Source of the DNA: Marinobacter manganoxydans MnI7-9
Lineage (GTDB): Bacteria > Pseudomonadota > Gammaproteobacteria > Pseudomonadales > Oleiphilaceae
Assembly: GCF_000235625.1 (NCBI RefSeq)
Contig: NZ_AGTR01000044.1
Span: 105,226-169,225, forward strand
Direction of reading: 5' to 3'
DNA length: 64,000 nucleotides
The notes under the pieces are model-generated. The model saw only the letters and a list, made by a program, of their open reading frames with translations. It made no database searches and was not told the DNA's origin. Numbering within the stretch: position 1 is the stretch's first letter; the number at the start of each line of letters is the position of its first letter. The position numbers and the translations under genes are program-made. Below, in pieces: positions 9,993-18,084 of this stretch.

Positions 9993-11693
9993 ATGAACGC
10001 GCGGCAGCCCGGGCCAGAGACGCCATCAAACGACCAGGAAGATCGCTACCTGGCCAGCACCCACGAGGTCTTCAACCAGCCACCGGCCCTGGAGAACTAT
10101 AACCTGTTCGAACAGGACATTGCCCTGCAGGAAGCTGCCCTCCGGGAGGGCGCCGGTAAAGCTGCCGAGGACCTCAAGGCATTCGGAGCCCTGGCCGGGG
10201 CCGCGCAGACCATTGACCTGGGGTTTCGCGCCAACGCCAACAAACCGGTCTTCAACACCCATGACCGTTTCGGCCACCGCATCGACGAAGTGGACTTCCA
10301 TCCGGCCTATCATGAGCTGATGCGGATTGCCTTCGACAATGGTCTCCACAGCAGCCCCTGGAGCCATCCAGGCCAGGGCGCGCATGTTGCCCGCGCAGCC
10401 AAGTACTACATGCACTCCCAGGTGGAGGCCGCCCACTGCTGCCCTGTAACCATGACCTTTGCCGCCATCCCGTCAATTCGCAAGCAGCCGGAACTGGCGG
10501 CCGACTGGGAAGCCAGGATCCTGGCCGACAGCTACGATCCCCGCAACCTGCCGGACAGCCAGAAAAGTTCCGTGACCATTGGCATGGCCATGACCGAGAA
10601 ACAGGGTGGCAGCGACGTTCGCGCCAACAGCACCAGGGCCTACCCGATCGGCGCGGGAGGCCCGGGCCAGGCCTATGAGCTGGTGGGTCACAAATGGTTT
10701 GTCTCTGCTCCCATGTGCGACGCTTTCCTGGTACTGGCTCAGACACAGTCAGGACTGTCGTGCTTCCTGATGCCCCGCTGGCGCCCGGACGGCACCAAGA
10801 ACCCCTGGCAGGTCCAGCGCCTCAAGAACAAAATGGGCAACGTTGCCAACGCCTCCAGCGAAGCCGAACTGCGCGGCGCCCTTGCATGGATGGTTGGCGA
10901 GGAAGGCCGCGGCGTGCCCACCATCATTGAAATGGTGGCCATGACCCGCTTCGACTGCATGATCGGCAGCTCCGCCGGCATGCGTCAGGCCATCGCCCAG
11001 GCCAGTCACCACTGCCGTCACCGCAGCGCCTTCGGTGCCCGCCTGATCGATCAGCCTCTGATGCAGAATGTTCTGGCCGACCTGGCCCTGGAAAGCGAAG
11101 CGGCACTGGCCTATACCATGCGCATCGCCCGCGCCCTGGACAACCAGGACAAAGAACACGAACGACTGCTGGCCCGCCTGGCCACACCGGTCGGCAAATA
11201 CTGGATCTGCAAACGCACCCCGAACCATGCCTATGAGGCCATGGAATGCATCGGCGGCAGCGGCGTGATGGAAGACTGCATCATGCCCCGGCTGTTCCGG
11301 GAATCTCCCGTCAACGCCATCTGGGAAGGCAGTGGCAACGTTCAGTGCCTGGACACCCTGCGCGCCCTGCAAAAAGAGCCTGAAACCCTCGACGCCTTCT
11401 TCAAGGAAGCCGCTGAAGCCAAAGGCGCCGATCGCCGCTTCGACCAGTTCCTGGCGCAGCTGCAACACGACTTCGCCGACATCAGCGATTTCCAGTACCG
11501 CGCCCGAAACCTGGTCGATCGCATGGCCCTGGCCCTGCAGGGCTCCCTGCTGCTCCGCCACTCGGATGCCGCCGTCGCCGACGCCTTCTGCGCCTCGAGA
11601 CTCGAGTCCAGTGGCGGCATGAACTACGGCAACCTGCCCTCGGGCACCGATCCGGCAGCCATTATCAAACGGGCAACGCCTGTAGTAGGCTAA
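9993..11693 (+). CDS. aidB: AidB-type acyl-CoA dehydrogenase
   Basis: This FAD-dependent acyl-CoA dehydrogenase (566 residues) belongs to the AidB branch, which in E. coli is induced by alkylation stress and binds DNA. The ATG at 9993 is preceded by AGGAGG; an upstream start in the same frame would overlap the regulator. Its landmarks are VFNQPPALENYNLF at the N-terminus, ITMTFAAIPS-like text (PVTMTFAAIPS), GMAMTEKQGGSDVR, GLSCFLMPRWRPDG and NAIWEGSGNVQCLD. All of these match AidB. Coupling to a TetR gene suggests inducible catabolism or stress control rather than Ada control. Confidence 0.9.
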   Translation: MNARQPGPETPSNDQEDRYLASTHEVFNQPPALENYNLFEQDIALQEAALREGAGKAAEDLKAFGALAGAAQTIDLGFRANANKPVFNTHDRFGHRIDEVDFHPAYHELMRIAFDNGLHSSPWSHPGQGAHVARAAKYYMHSQVEAAHCCPVTMTFAAIPSIRKQPELAADWEARILADSYDPRNLPDSQKSSVTIGMAMTEKQGGSDVRANSTRAYPIGAGGPGQAYELVGHKWFVSAPMCDAFLVLAQTQSGLSCFLMPRWRPDGTKNPWQVQRLKNKMGNVANASSEAELRGALAWMVGEEGRGVPTIIEMVAMTRFDCMIGSSAGMRQAIAQASHHCRHRSAFGARLIDQPLMQNVLADLALESEAALAYTMRIARALDNQDKEHERLLARLATPVGKYWICKRTPNHAYEAMECIGGSGVMEDCIMPRLFRESPVNAIWEGSGNVQCLDTLRALQKEPETLDAFFKEAAEAKGADRRFDQFLAQLQHDFADISDFQYRARNLVDRMALALQGSLLLRHSDAAVADAFCASRLESSGGMNYGNLPSGTDPAAIIKRATPVVG

Positions 11694-11724
11694 GTTGCTA
11701 TTGGAAGCCCACTGAGAACTCTGA

Positions 11725-11838
11725 GAGTCGATGGGGAATCCCCTCCCAAAAATGTGCGGAGCCATGGATGGCGGAGCCCAAGCGCCACAGGGATGTGCCG
11801 CAAGGAGCGTTTTTTGGGAGGGGATTTCTCATCGACTC
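11725..11838. repeat. Intergenic hairpin repeat, copy 2
   Basis: The outer arms, 11725-11752 and 11811-11838, are complementary over 28 bases; only two positions differ, and both would be G-U pairs in RNA. The 58-base core begins TGTGCGGAGCCATGGATGG and ends GGAGCGT. It contains GCCA/TGGC and CACA/TGTG mini-hairpins. The core closely matches copy 3 at 14.1 kb, while the arm sequence is entirely different. The element lies between aidB and the DUF503 gene, whose start is 17 bases after its right arm. Confidence 0.85.
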
Positions 11839-11854
11839 CAGCACGGAATCAAAG

Positions 11855-12199
11855 ATGTCAGAAGCCCTGAGAAAACTCCTGCGGGAAGGCCAAAAGCCCC
11901 AACAGCCGGTTATAACGCCCCACGTGGGCGTACTGACCCTGCACTTCCAGCTCTACGGCTGCGACGACCTCAAAGCCAAACGCAAAGTCTTCACCGCCCT
12001 GAAGGCCTTCTGGGGCAAAGAACCCGACCTCGCCGTCGCCGAAACCGCCGACCAGGAGGCTCTCGACTGCGCCACCTGGACCATCGCGGCCCTGGGCACC
12101 TCCTCACAGCAGATTACCCAGCGTCTGGACCAGATCGAAAAAGCCATCGAAGAACGCGTGGATGCTGCCATACTGGATATACACCGGGAAATACTCTGA
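11855..12199 (+). CDS. DUF503 family protein
   Basis: This 114-residue protein has the DUF503/YlxP pattern: GVLTLHFQLYGCDDLKAKRKV, then a VAETADQEALDCATWTIAALG segment and a C-terminal helix. The family has a ferredoxin-like fold and no established biochemical role. I start it at the ATG of MSEALRK. The longer open frame upstream runs through the hairpin repeat and is not convincing. The ribosome site is weak. It may be cotranscribed with aidB through the repeat. Confidence 0.75.
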   Translation: MSEALRKLLREGQKPQQPVITPHVGVLTLHFQLYGCDDLKAKRKVFTALKAFWGKEPDLAVAETADQEALDCATWTIAALGTSSQQITQRLDQIEKAIEERVDAAILDIHREIL

Positions 12200-12386
12200 C
12201 CGTATAACCCCGAGGGCCGCGTGTGGCGTAACCTGTCGCCAGGCCGTATACTACGCCCCCTCAGGGATGCCAGTGCGCCTGCCAGCGGCAGGCGACCAGA
12301 CATTAATGCCGGACAGCAATGCCGGCCGTATCCGCAGGGCATCCGGAACCGGCCCTTCGGATGACCACTGATTGTGAGTGGCGCCT

Positions 12387-14063
12387 ATGACCGGAAAGAA
12401 AAAATCCGCCCAGGCCTCGGTAGAGGCCATGTATCGCGTATTCACGGTGCCCGAGGCGCCGGAATCGACGCTGAGCCGGATTGACCAGAACATCTCCCGC
12501 AATCTTGCAGGCTTTCTGCAGGAGCACATCGTTGCGGTAGAACGGGACCTCTCGGATGTGGAGAAAGACTTCTCCGACTACAGCATTCCCGAGAAGCCGG
12601 TCTTTGTGTCTGAACAGGCCCAGTTCCTGCTCGACAAACTGGTGGCCAACTCCGTTCACACCGCCTCACCAGCCTTTATCGGGCACATGACCTCAGCGCT
12701 GCCGTATTTCATGCTGCCGCTGTCGAAAATCATGATTGCCCTGAACCAGAACCTGGTCAAAACCGAAACCTCCAAGGCGTTTACACCCATGGAGCGCCAG
12801 GTGCTGGGCATGATTCACCGGCTGGTATACCAGGAAGACGGCGCCTTCTACCGCAAGTGGATGCACGACCCCCGTTACGCCCTGGGTGCCATGTGCTCTG
12901 GTGGCACAGTCGCCAACCTCACCGCCCTGTGGGTCGCCCGCAACCGGGCCTTCCCGGCCGAGGGTAGCTTCCGCGGACTGCACCAGGAAGGCCTGTTCCG
13001 GGCTCTGAAATACTACGGCTACGAAGGCGCCGCCATCGTCGTCTCGCGCCGCGGCCATTATTCCCTGCGCAAAGCCGCCGACGTACTCGGCCTGGGCCGG
13101 GAATCCCTGATTCCCGTGGATACCGACGACGAAAACCGCATCAACACCGATGCCCTGCGGGACAAGTGCCTGGAACTGCAGCGCCAGAAAATCAAAGTCA
13201 TGGCCATCTGCGGCGTGGCCGGCACCACCGAAACCGGCAACGTCGACCCTCTGGACGCCATGGCCGACATCGCCCGCGAATTCGGCGCCCACTTCCACGT
13301 GGACGCCGCCTGGGGCGGGCCCACGCTGTTCTCCCGCACCTACAAACACCTGCTGCGCGGTATCGAGAAGGCAGATTCCGTCACTTTCGACGCCCACAAA
13401 CAGCTCTACGTCCCCATGGGCGTGGGCCTGGTGGTCTTCCGCGACCCGAGCCTCGCCAGCGCCGTGGAACACCACGCCCAGTACATCATCCGTAAAGGCT
13501 CCCGGGACCTGGGCAGCACCACCCTCGAGGGCTCACGGCCCGGCATGTCCATGCTGATCCACTCCGGCCTGAAAATCCTGGCCCGGGAAGGCTACGAGAT
13601 CCTGATCGACCAGGGTATCGACAAGGCCAAGACCTTCGCGGAAATGATCGAAGCAGAACCGGATTTCGAACTGGTCACGAGACCGGAACTGAACATCCTG
13701 ACCTACCGCTACTGCCCGGAAAACGTCCAGGAAGCCCTCGCCTGCGCCGACCCGCTGCAGGCGGAAAAGCTCAACACCTGTCTGAACCGGATTACCAAGT
13801 TCATCCAGAAAACCCAGCGGGAACGGGGCAAGGCGTTCGTGTCACGTACCCGACTGGAGCCGGCCCGTTACTACAACTTCCCGTGCATCGTGTTCCGGGT
13901 GGTACTGGCCAACCCTCTGACGACCAAAGAAATCCTGGCCGACATCCTTTCGGAACAGAGAGAGTTATCACGGGATGAGGGCATAGAGGATGAGATCAGC
14001 ATCCTGCACCAGATGGCGGATGCGGTATTGAAGCAGGCGACGCCGAACGCGAGACAGGCCTGA
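12387..14063 (+). CDS. panP: PLP-dependent aspartate 1-decarboxylase (PanP family)
   Basis: This 558-residue group II pyridoxal-phosphate decarboxylase matches the PanP family, which in Vibrio supplies beta-alanine for pantothenate in place of PanD. The PLP lysine lies in FDAHKQLYVPMG. HVDAAWGG and ICGVAGTTETGNVDP are the usual cofactor-binding segments, and SGGTVANLTALWVARN is the N-terminal phosphate loop. I prefer ATG 12387 over the GTG at 12378. With coaD at 2.5 kb, the window holds two coenzyme A pathway genes. Substrate assignment rests on family resemblance; a glutamate or tyrosine decarboxylase is less likely. Confidence 0.82.
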   Translation: MTGKKKSAQASVEAMYRVFTVPEAPESTLSRIDQNISRNLAGFLQEHIVAVERDLSDVEKDFSDYSIPEKPVFVSEQAQFLLDKLVANSVHTASPAFIGHMTSALPYFMLPLSKIMIALNQNLVKTETSKAFTPMERQVLGMIHRLVYQEDGAFYRKWMHDPRYALGAMCSGGTVANLTALWVARNRAFPAEGSFRGLHQEGLFRALKYYGYEGAAIVVSRRGHYSLRKAADVLGLGRESLIPVDTDDENRINTDALRDKCLELQRQKIKVMAICGVAGTTETGNVDPLDAMADIAREFGAHFHVDAAWGGPTLFSRTYKHLLRGIEKADSVTFDAHKQLYVPMGVGLVVFRDPSLASAVEHHAQYIIRKGSRDLGSTTLEGSRPGMSMLIHSGLKILAREGYEILIDQGIDKAKTFAEMIEAEPDFELVTRPELNILTYRYCPENVQEALACADPLQAEKLNTCLNRITKFIQKTQRERGKAFVSRTRLEPARYYNFPCIVFRVVLANPLTTKEILADILSEQRELSRDEGIEDEISILHQMADAVLKQATPNARQA

Positions 14064-14116
14064 AGAGTCCAGAAGACTTAGCCATGGCGATTTTAGGCAA
14101 CAACCATGGCTCAGTT

Positions 14117-14223
14117 GAGCCGGGCGGGGGATGGTTCAAAAACTGTGCGGAGCCAGGGATGGCGGAGCCAAGCGTACAGGGACGTATTCACAGCGTGTTT
14201 TTGAACCATCCCCCGCCCGGCTC
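14117..14223. repeat. Intergenic hairpin repeat, copy 3
   Basis: The arms 14117-14143 and 14197-14223 are a perfect 27-bp inverted repeat. The 53-base core starts TGTGCGGAGCCAGGGATGG and ends CACAGCGT. Relative to copy 2, the internal hairpin CAC/GTG has become TAC/GTA, a compensatory change. The element lies between panP and the small unknown gene, which converge on it. Confidence 0.85.
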
Positions 14224-14250
14224 GCTTCTCCCAAGCCTGCAGACAAGGCC

Positions 14251-14517
14251 TTAGTACAGGGCCTCTTCATCATCCAGAACATCATGGATGATATCCAGGA
14301 ACATCTTATCCGCCTCACTCCAGTTCTCGGGAATCCGGATATTGGTGCTGGCACTGATTTCCTGCGCAATCAGCTCCTCGGCATTCGGCTGACCCCGGTG
14401 CTTGCGAGCAATCTCCATGGACTTGACGGCAATGGTCGGGTCGCTCAAAACCTTCTTGATGAAGGTCCTCAGCTCATTAATCATCTTCGCCTGACGGCCT
14501 TCAACGGATGAACTCAT
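14251..14517 (-). CDS. Small conserved-looking protein of unknown function
   Basis: This 88-residue soluble protein is predicted to be mostly helical: ELRTFIKKVLSDP, then AVKSMEIARKHRG, and an acidic tail ending DVLDDEEALY. No signal peptide, membrane segment or known motif is visible. GGAG lies seven bases before the ATG, and codon use matches neighbours, so it is probably real. It is downstream of pit on the same strand, with an 89-base gap. I do not recognise the family. Confidence 0.7.
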   Translation of the reverse strand: MSSSVEGRQAKMINELRTFIKKVLSDPTIAVKSMEIARKHRGQPNAEELIAQEISASTNIRIPENWSEADKMFLDIIHDVLDDEEALY

Positions 14518-14544
14518 ACTTCACTCCACGGACAAATAGGCTTG

Positions 14545-14565
14545 AGGGGTGAAACACCCCTTTTT
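14545..14565 (+). terminator. Intrinsic terminator facing the plus direction
   Basis: AGGGGTG/CACCCCT form a 7-bp stem with an AAA loop, followed by five Ts on the plus strand. The flanking genes are both on the minus strand, and on that strand no T-run follows. It may stop read-through from panP or end an unannotated plus-strand transcript. Confidence 0.6.
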
Positions 14566-14606
14566 ACAGATAGTATGACCAAACTCGGTTTATACAACCA
14601 GCCCGG

Positions 14607-16166
14607 TCAGATCAACAAGCCTCGCAGGGTGAAGAACAGAATCGCTGCCATAATGGCCGATGCCGGTACGGTGATGATCCAGGCTGCGGCAATGCGCACC
14701 AGATGCGAACGCTTCACCAGCTCTTCCCGGTAGATCTTCTTCAGGCGTTTACGCTCGGACTTGGACAGAGGGACCTGCTTTTTCTTCTTGGCCCGCTTGA
14801 GCAGGTTCTCCATCTCCTCAACCGACGCATTGCGGAAATCATCCAGGAACGGCTTCAGACGCTCCTGCTCGGCAGGATCATGGTGCTCCATGATCTTGTG
14901 CAGCTGGGTTGCGTAGTTGGACTTCAGGTACTCCCGAAGGAAGCCAACGCCGAACACGCCACCAATCGCGATATGGGTGGAGCTAACAGGCAGGCCAAGC
15001 TGAGACGCAAGGATCACCGTGAGCGCTGCCGAAAGCGCGATGCAGAACGCCCTGGTCTTATCCAGTTCGGTGATTTCGCTGCCGACGGTCTTGATCAGGC
15101 GTGGGCCGAACAGCATCAGGCCAACGGCCAGACCCAGGGCACCCACCATCATGACCCACAGGGGAATATTCGCTGACATAACCACCGAATCAGCCGAGAG
15201 GGCATCGTTAATGGCAGCGAGCGGACCAATGGCGTTCGCCACGTCGTTGGCGCCGTGGGCGAAACTCAGCAGCGCCGCGGCAAAAATCAGCGGCCAGGTG
15301 AACAGGGCGTTTACCCCGGCGGAGCTGTTTTCCATGGTCGAGGCCATGCGACCCACCAGGGTACGCATGACAAAGAACACCACGGCGGCGGCAGCGAGGC
15401 CGATCAGAGTCGCTTCCATAAAATCGACTTTGACGATTTTCTTGACGCCCTTGATCATCAGATAGGTGCCGAAAGCCCAGGCCATAATTGCGACCAGCCA
15501 GGGCACGAACGTGCGGGCGGCCGGAATGACCTCCTTGCGATAAAGCACGGTCTTCTTGATCGCGAACAGGAACAGGGCCGCCAGCGCACCACCAAGAACC
15601 GGGGAAATCACCCAGCTGGCGGCAATCTTGCCCATCACCGCCCAGTCAGCGATACCCCAGCCGCCGGCAGCGATACCGGCGCCGAGAACACCACCAACGA
15701 TGGAATGCGTCGTGGAGACAGGGGCTCCCATCCAGGTGGCCAGGTTCAACCAGAGCGCACCCGCCAGCAAGGCTGCGGTCATCAACCAGACAAAAGCCCG
15801 GCCTTCTTCAAGGCTCGAGGGATCGATGATGCCGCCCTTGATGGTGGAAACCACGTCACCGCCGGCAATGATTGCGCCGCTTGCTTCAAAAATGGCGGCA
15901 ATCACCACGGCCGCACCCAGGGACAGGGCCCCGGAACCAACAGCAGGCCCTACGTTGTTGGCAACGTCGTTGGCGCCGATATTGATCGCCATGTAACCGC
16001 CAATGACCGCAGCGGCCATCAGCAGCATGTTGTTAGGCATTCCCTGACTGAAAGATCCGACAGTCAGCCACACGCCAAGTAGGAAAAGCAGGCTGATGCC
16101 GACCCTGTATCGTTCCGTGGTAGGGCTGGTGAGAAGGGTATCCAGTAATCCGCTCGAACGGGCCAT
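14607..16166 (-). CDS. pit: Pit family low-affinity inorganic phosphate transporter
   Basis: This is a 519-residue inner-membrane carrier. It has the two duplicated signature regions of the Pit family, NIGANDVANNVGPAVG near the N-terminus and HGANDVANAIGPLAA in the second half. There are about ten membrane segments and a charged cytoplasmic stretch near residues 400-480. It moves phosphate, probably as a metal-phosphate complex, with protons. Upstream on the minus strand, a weak Pho-box-like repeat precedes a TATAGT hexamer. Confidence 0.95.
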   Translation of the reverse strand: MARSSGLLDTLLTSPTTERYRVGISLLFLLGVWLTVGSFSQGMPNNMLLMAAAVIGGYMAINIGANDVANNVGPAVGSGALSLGAAVVIAAIFEASGAIIAGGDVVSTIKGGIIDPSSLEEGRAFVWLMTAALLAGALWLNLATWMGAPVSTTHSIVGGVLGAGIAAGGWGIADWAVMGKIAASWVISPVLGGALAALFLFAIKKTVLYRKEVIPAARTFVPWLVAIMAWAFGTYLMIKGVKKIVKVDFMEATLIGLAAAAVVFFVMRTLVGRMASTMENSSAGVNALFTWPLIFAAALLSFAHGANDVANAIGPLAAINDALSADSVVMSANIPLWVMMVGALGLAVGLMLFGPRLIKTVGSEITELDKTRAFCIALSAALTVILASQLGLPVSSTHIAIGGVFGVGFLREYLKSNYATQLHKIMEHHDPAEQERLKPFLDDFRNASVEEMENLLKRAKKKKQVPLSKSERKRLKKIYREELVKRSHLVRIAAAWIITVPASAIMAAILFFTLRGLLI

Positions 16167-16235
16167 AACAGCTCAGGTCTCGTTTAGTCTGTGGGGATTG
16201 GGAGCGAGCTCTGTCGCGCGGCAACTATAAAATTT

Positions 16236-16253
16236 TTGACATGAAAATGAAAT
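16236..16253 (-). promoter_or_regulatory. Weak Pho-box-like repeat upstream of pit
   Basis: On the minus strand, ATTTCAT-TTTC-ATGTCAA has the 7-4-7 layout of a Pho box, with 10 of 14 half-site bases matching CTGTCAT. A TATAGT hexamer follows after 6 bases, whereas the other sites in this window have a 10-base gap. This is AT-rich DNA and may be a chance match. Confidence 0.3.
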
Positions 16254-16373
16254 AAAACGGTCACATTTCACACAAAGTAAACACATCACAGACGGAACTG
16301 CAAAAATTCACTAAATTGACCCATAATTCCGGCGAATAGCGTCAAAATTATAAAAATAGCAAACAAGGTCTCC

Positions 16374-17477
16374 ATGCCCCATCCAACTTCCTCCGGGCAG
16401 CTCGCTGCCGGCGAACGGGAAGATGCCCAGGTCTCGCGACTTCTGACCTGGCTGTCTGCAACCGCCATTGGTTTCCTGATTGGCATCGGCGCCAAGGCCT
16501 GGTTCGCCGGGCACTCGACCCATGCCTGGGTGCTCTGGTCTTTTATCGGCCTGATTGCCCTGAACATGCTTTACTTCGCCAGCACCGGAAACCGTGCCCT
16601 CCAGAAAGCAGGGATGATCGTGATTGTGGGGCTGCTTTTCACCTACCTGATCGCCTCCGGCGGCGAGAGCAACACCGGGCCACTCTGGTTTTATGTCTTC
16701 CCCCCTCTCCTGTTTTATCTGACCGATCTCAAAACCGGCACGGCGGTTCTGCTTTTCTGCTACCTCGTTGCCGTCGTGGTGTTCCAGTTTCCCGGGCTTC
16801 CTCTGGTCTCCGCGGAATACAGCATGGATTTCAAGATCCGGTTTTTCGCAGCCCTGACCTTCGAATCCATTTTCTGTTTCGTGCTTGAAGCCAGCCGCCT
16901 GAAGGCACGCAATGAACTTCTCACCCTCGCCGAAACCCATGAGCATGCAGCACGAACCGACGAACTCACCGGGCTGGCCAACCGGCGCGAAATGCAGAAC
17001 CGCCTGGCGATGGAGTTTTCCCGTTACCAGCGTTCCGGCCACCATTTCTCCATTGCCCTGATCGATCTGGACCTGTTTAAACAGATCAACGACCAGTTCG
17101 GCCACGATGCCGGTGATGACGTCCTGCGCGAGTTCGCCGGACTGATAAGAACGGTGATCCGGCAGGCGGATGTCGCAGCCCGGTGGGGCGGTGAGGAATT
17201 TCTGGTGTTGTTGCCGGATACCTCCCTGTTGCAGGCGCTGACCCTGGCAGAGCGGTTGCGTTCTGACGTGTCCAGGCATGCGTTCCGGTTCAGGGATCAG
17301 GCATTGCCGGTGACCATCAGTGCCGGCGTCTGCTCCATTGCCAAGGCCCGCTCACTGGACGATCTGCTCAAGCAGGCCGACCTGCATCTCTACAATGCCA
17401 AGGAATCCGGACGTAACCGGATAGCGCCCCGGGTCCGAAGCCAGGAAACCGACTCTTCGCCCTCGCCGTCTCCTTGA
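16374..17477 (+). CDS. Membrane-bound diguanylate cyclase
   Basis: The 367-residue protein has about five or six membrane segments (residues 25-180) followed by a GGDEF domain. The active site reads GGEEF at residues 272-276. The RxxD inhibitory site (RQAD) lies nine residues before it, so product feedback is likely. It should make c-di-GMP from GTP at the inner membrane. AAGG precedes the ATG. The sensing part is a plain membrane module and its signal is unknown. Pit lies divergently upstream. Confidence 0.92.
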   Translation: MPHPTSSGQLAAGEREDAQVSRLLTWLSATAIGFLIGIGAKAWFAGHSTHAWVLWSFIGLIALNMLYFASTGNRALQKAGMIVIVGLLFTYLIASGGESNTGPLWFYVFPPLLFYLTDLKTGTAVLLFCYLVAVVVFQFPGLPLVSAEYSMDFKIRFFAALTFESIFCFVLEASRLKARNELLTLAETHEHAARTDELTGLANRREMQNRLAMEFSRYQRSGHHFSIALIDLDLFKQINDQFGHDAGDDVLREFAGLIRTVIRQADVAARWGGEEFLVLLPDTSLLQALTLAERLRSDVSRHAFRFRDQALPVTISAGVCSIAKARSLDDLLKQADLHLYNAKESGRNRIAPRVRSQETDSSPSPSP

Positions 17478-17502
17478 GGCGGCAAAGCACTCCCGCTATG
17501 AT
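17474..17502 (+). promoter_or_regulatory. Sigma70-type promoter for the flavodoxin gene
   Basis: TTGAGG and TATGAT hexamers are separated by 17 bases, and the start codon lies 54 bases further on. The -35 overlaps the stop codon of the preceding cyclase gene. Confidence 0.55.
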
Positions 17503-17556
17503 CGTGCGCCACCGAACGACCGTAAGGTCATTCCTCAGGCGACGAATGGATAACCT

Positions 17557-18003
17557 ATGACATCAATCAGAATCCTGGTGGGCAGCGTCTATGGCGGCGC
17601 GCTCCTGACGGCCAGAACGCTCAAGAAAGAGCTTGAGGGGGAAGGTCACCACGTGACCGTGTTGGAAAATCCGGCACTGGATGACATCACGTCGAACAAC
17701 GATGCGCTACTGGTATGCACATCGACAACCGGACAGGGCGAGCTTCCGGCCAATCTGCTGCCCTTCTACCTGGACCTGAGGGACCAGTTGCCACAACAAC
17801 CCGGCCGGCCGTTTGGCATCATCGTCCTGGGTGACAGCTCCTACGGAGATACTTTCTGTGGCGCTGGCGACCTCATGGAGGAAGCGCTTTACGAAACCGC
17901 TGCCCGTAAGGTTGGTGACACGCTTCGGATTGATGCCCTGGAAACCATGGAACCGGAGGCCGAAGCGCTGCCCTGGGTCCGGGGGTGGCTGGAGCAGATC
18001 TGA
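17557..18003 (+). CDS. Flavodoxin (MioC-like)
   Basis: This is a 148-residue flavodoxin fold. The FMN phosphate loop reads GSVYGGALLTA. The second and third loops read TSTTGQGELPANL and VLGDSSYGDTFCGAG, as in the MioC/sulfite-reductase flavodoxin group. It would carry electrons for an unidentified reductase in the cytoplasm. It has its own candidate promoter. Confidence 0.9.
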   Translation: MTSIRILVGSVYGGALLTARTLKKELEGEGHHVTVLENPALDDITSNNDALLVCTSTTGQGELPANLLPFYLDLRDQLPQQPGRPFGIIVLGDSSYGDTFCGAGDLMEEALYETAARKVGDTLRIDALETMEPEAEALPWVRGWLEQI

Positions 18004-18084
18004 GACACGGCTACAAAAATTTGCCAATCAGGCTCTGCCAGCGACTTGAGCCGCCAAAGACGACACGCCATACTCCCAGAGACA

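Noticed and set aside
10749-11765. Antisense frame opposite aidB
   Set aside because: It is a shadow frame rich in Gly/Ala/His with no recognisable fold.
14131-14511. Plus-strand frame through repeat copy 3 and opposite the 88-residue gene
   Set aside because: Its first part is repeat DNA and the rest is antisense to a better-supported gene.
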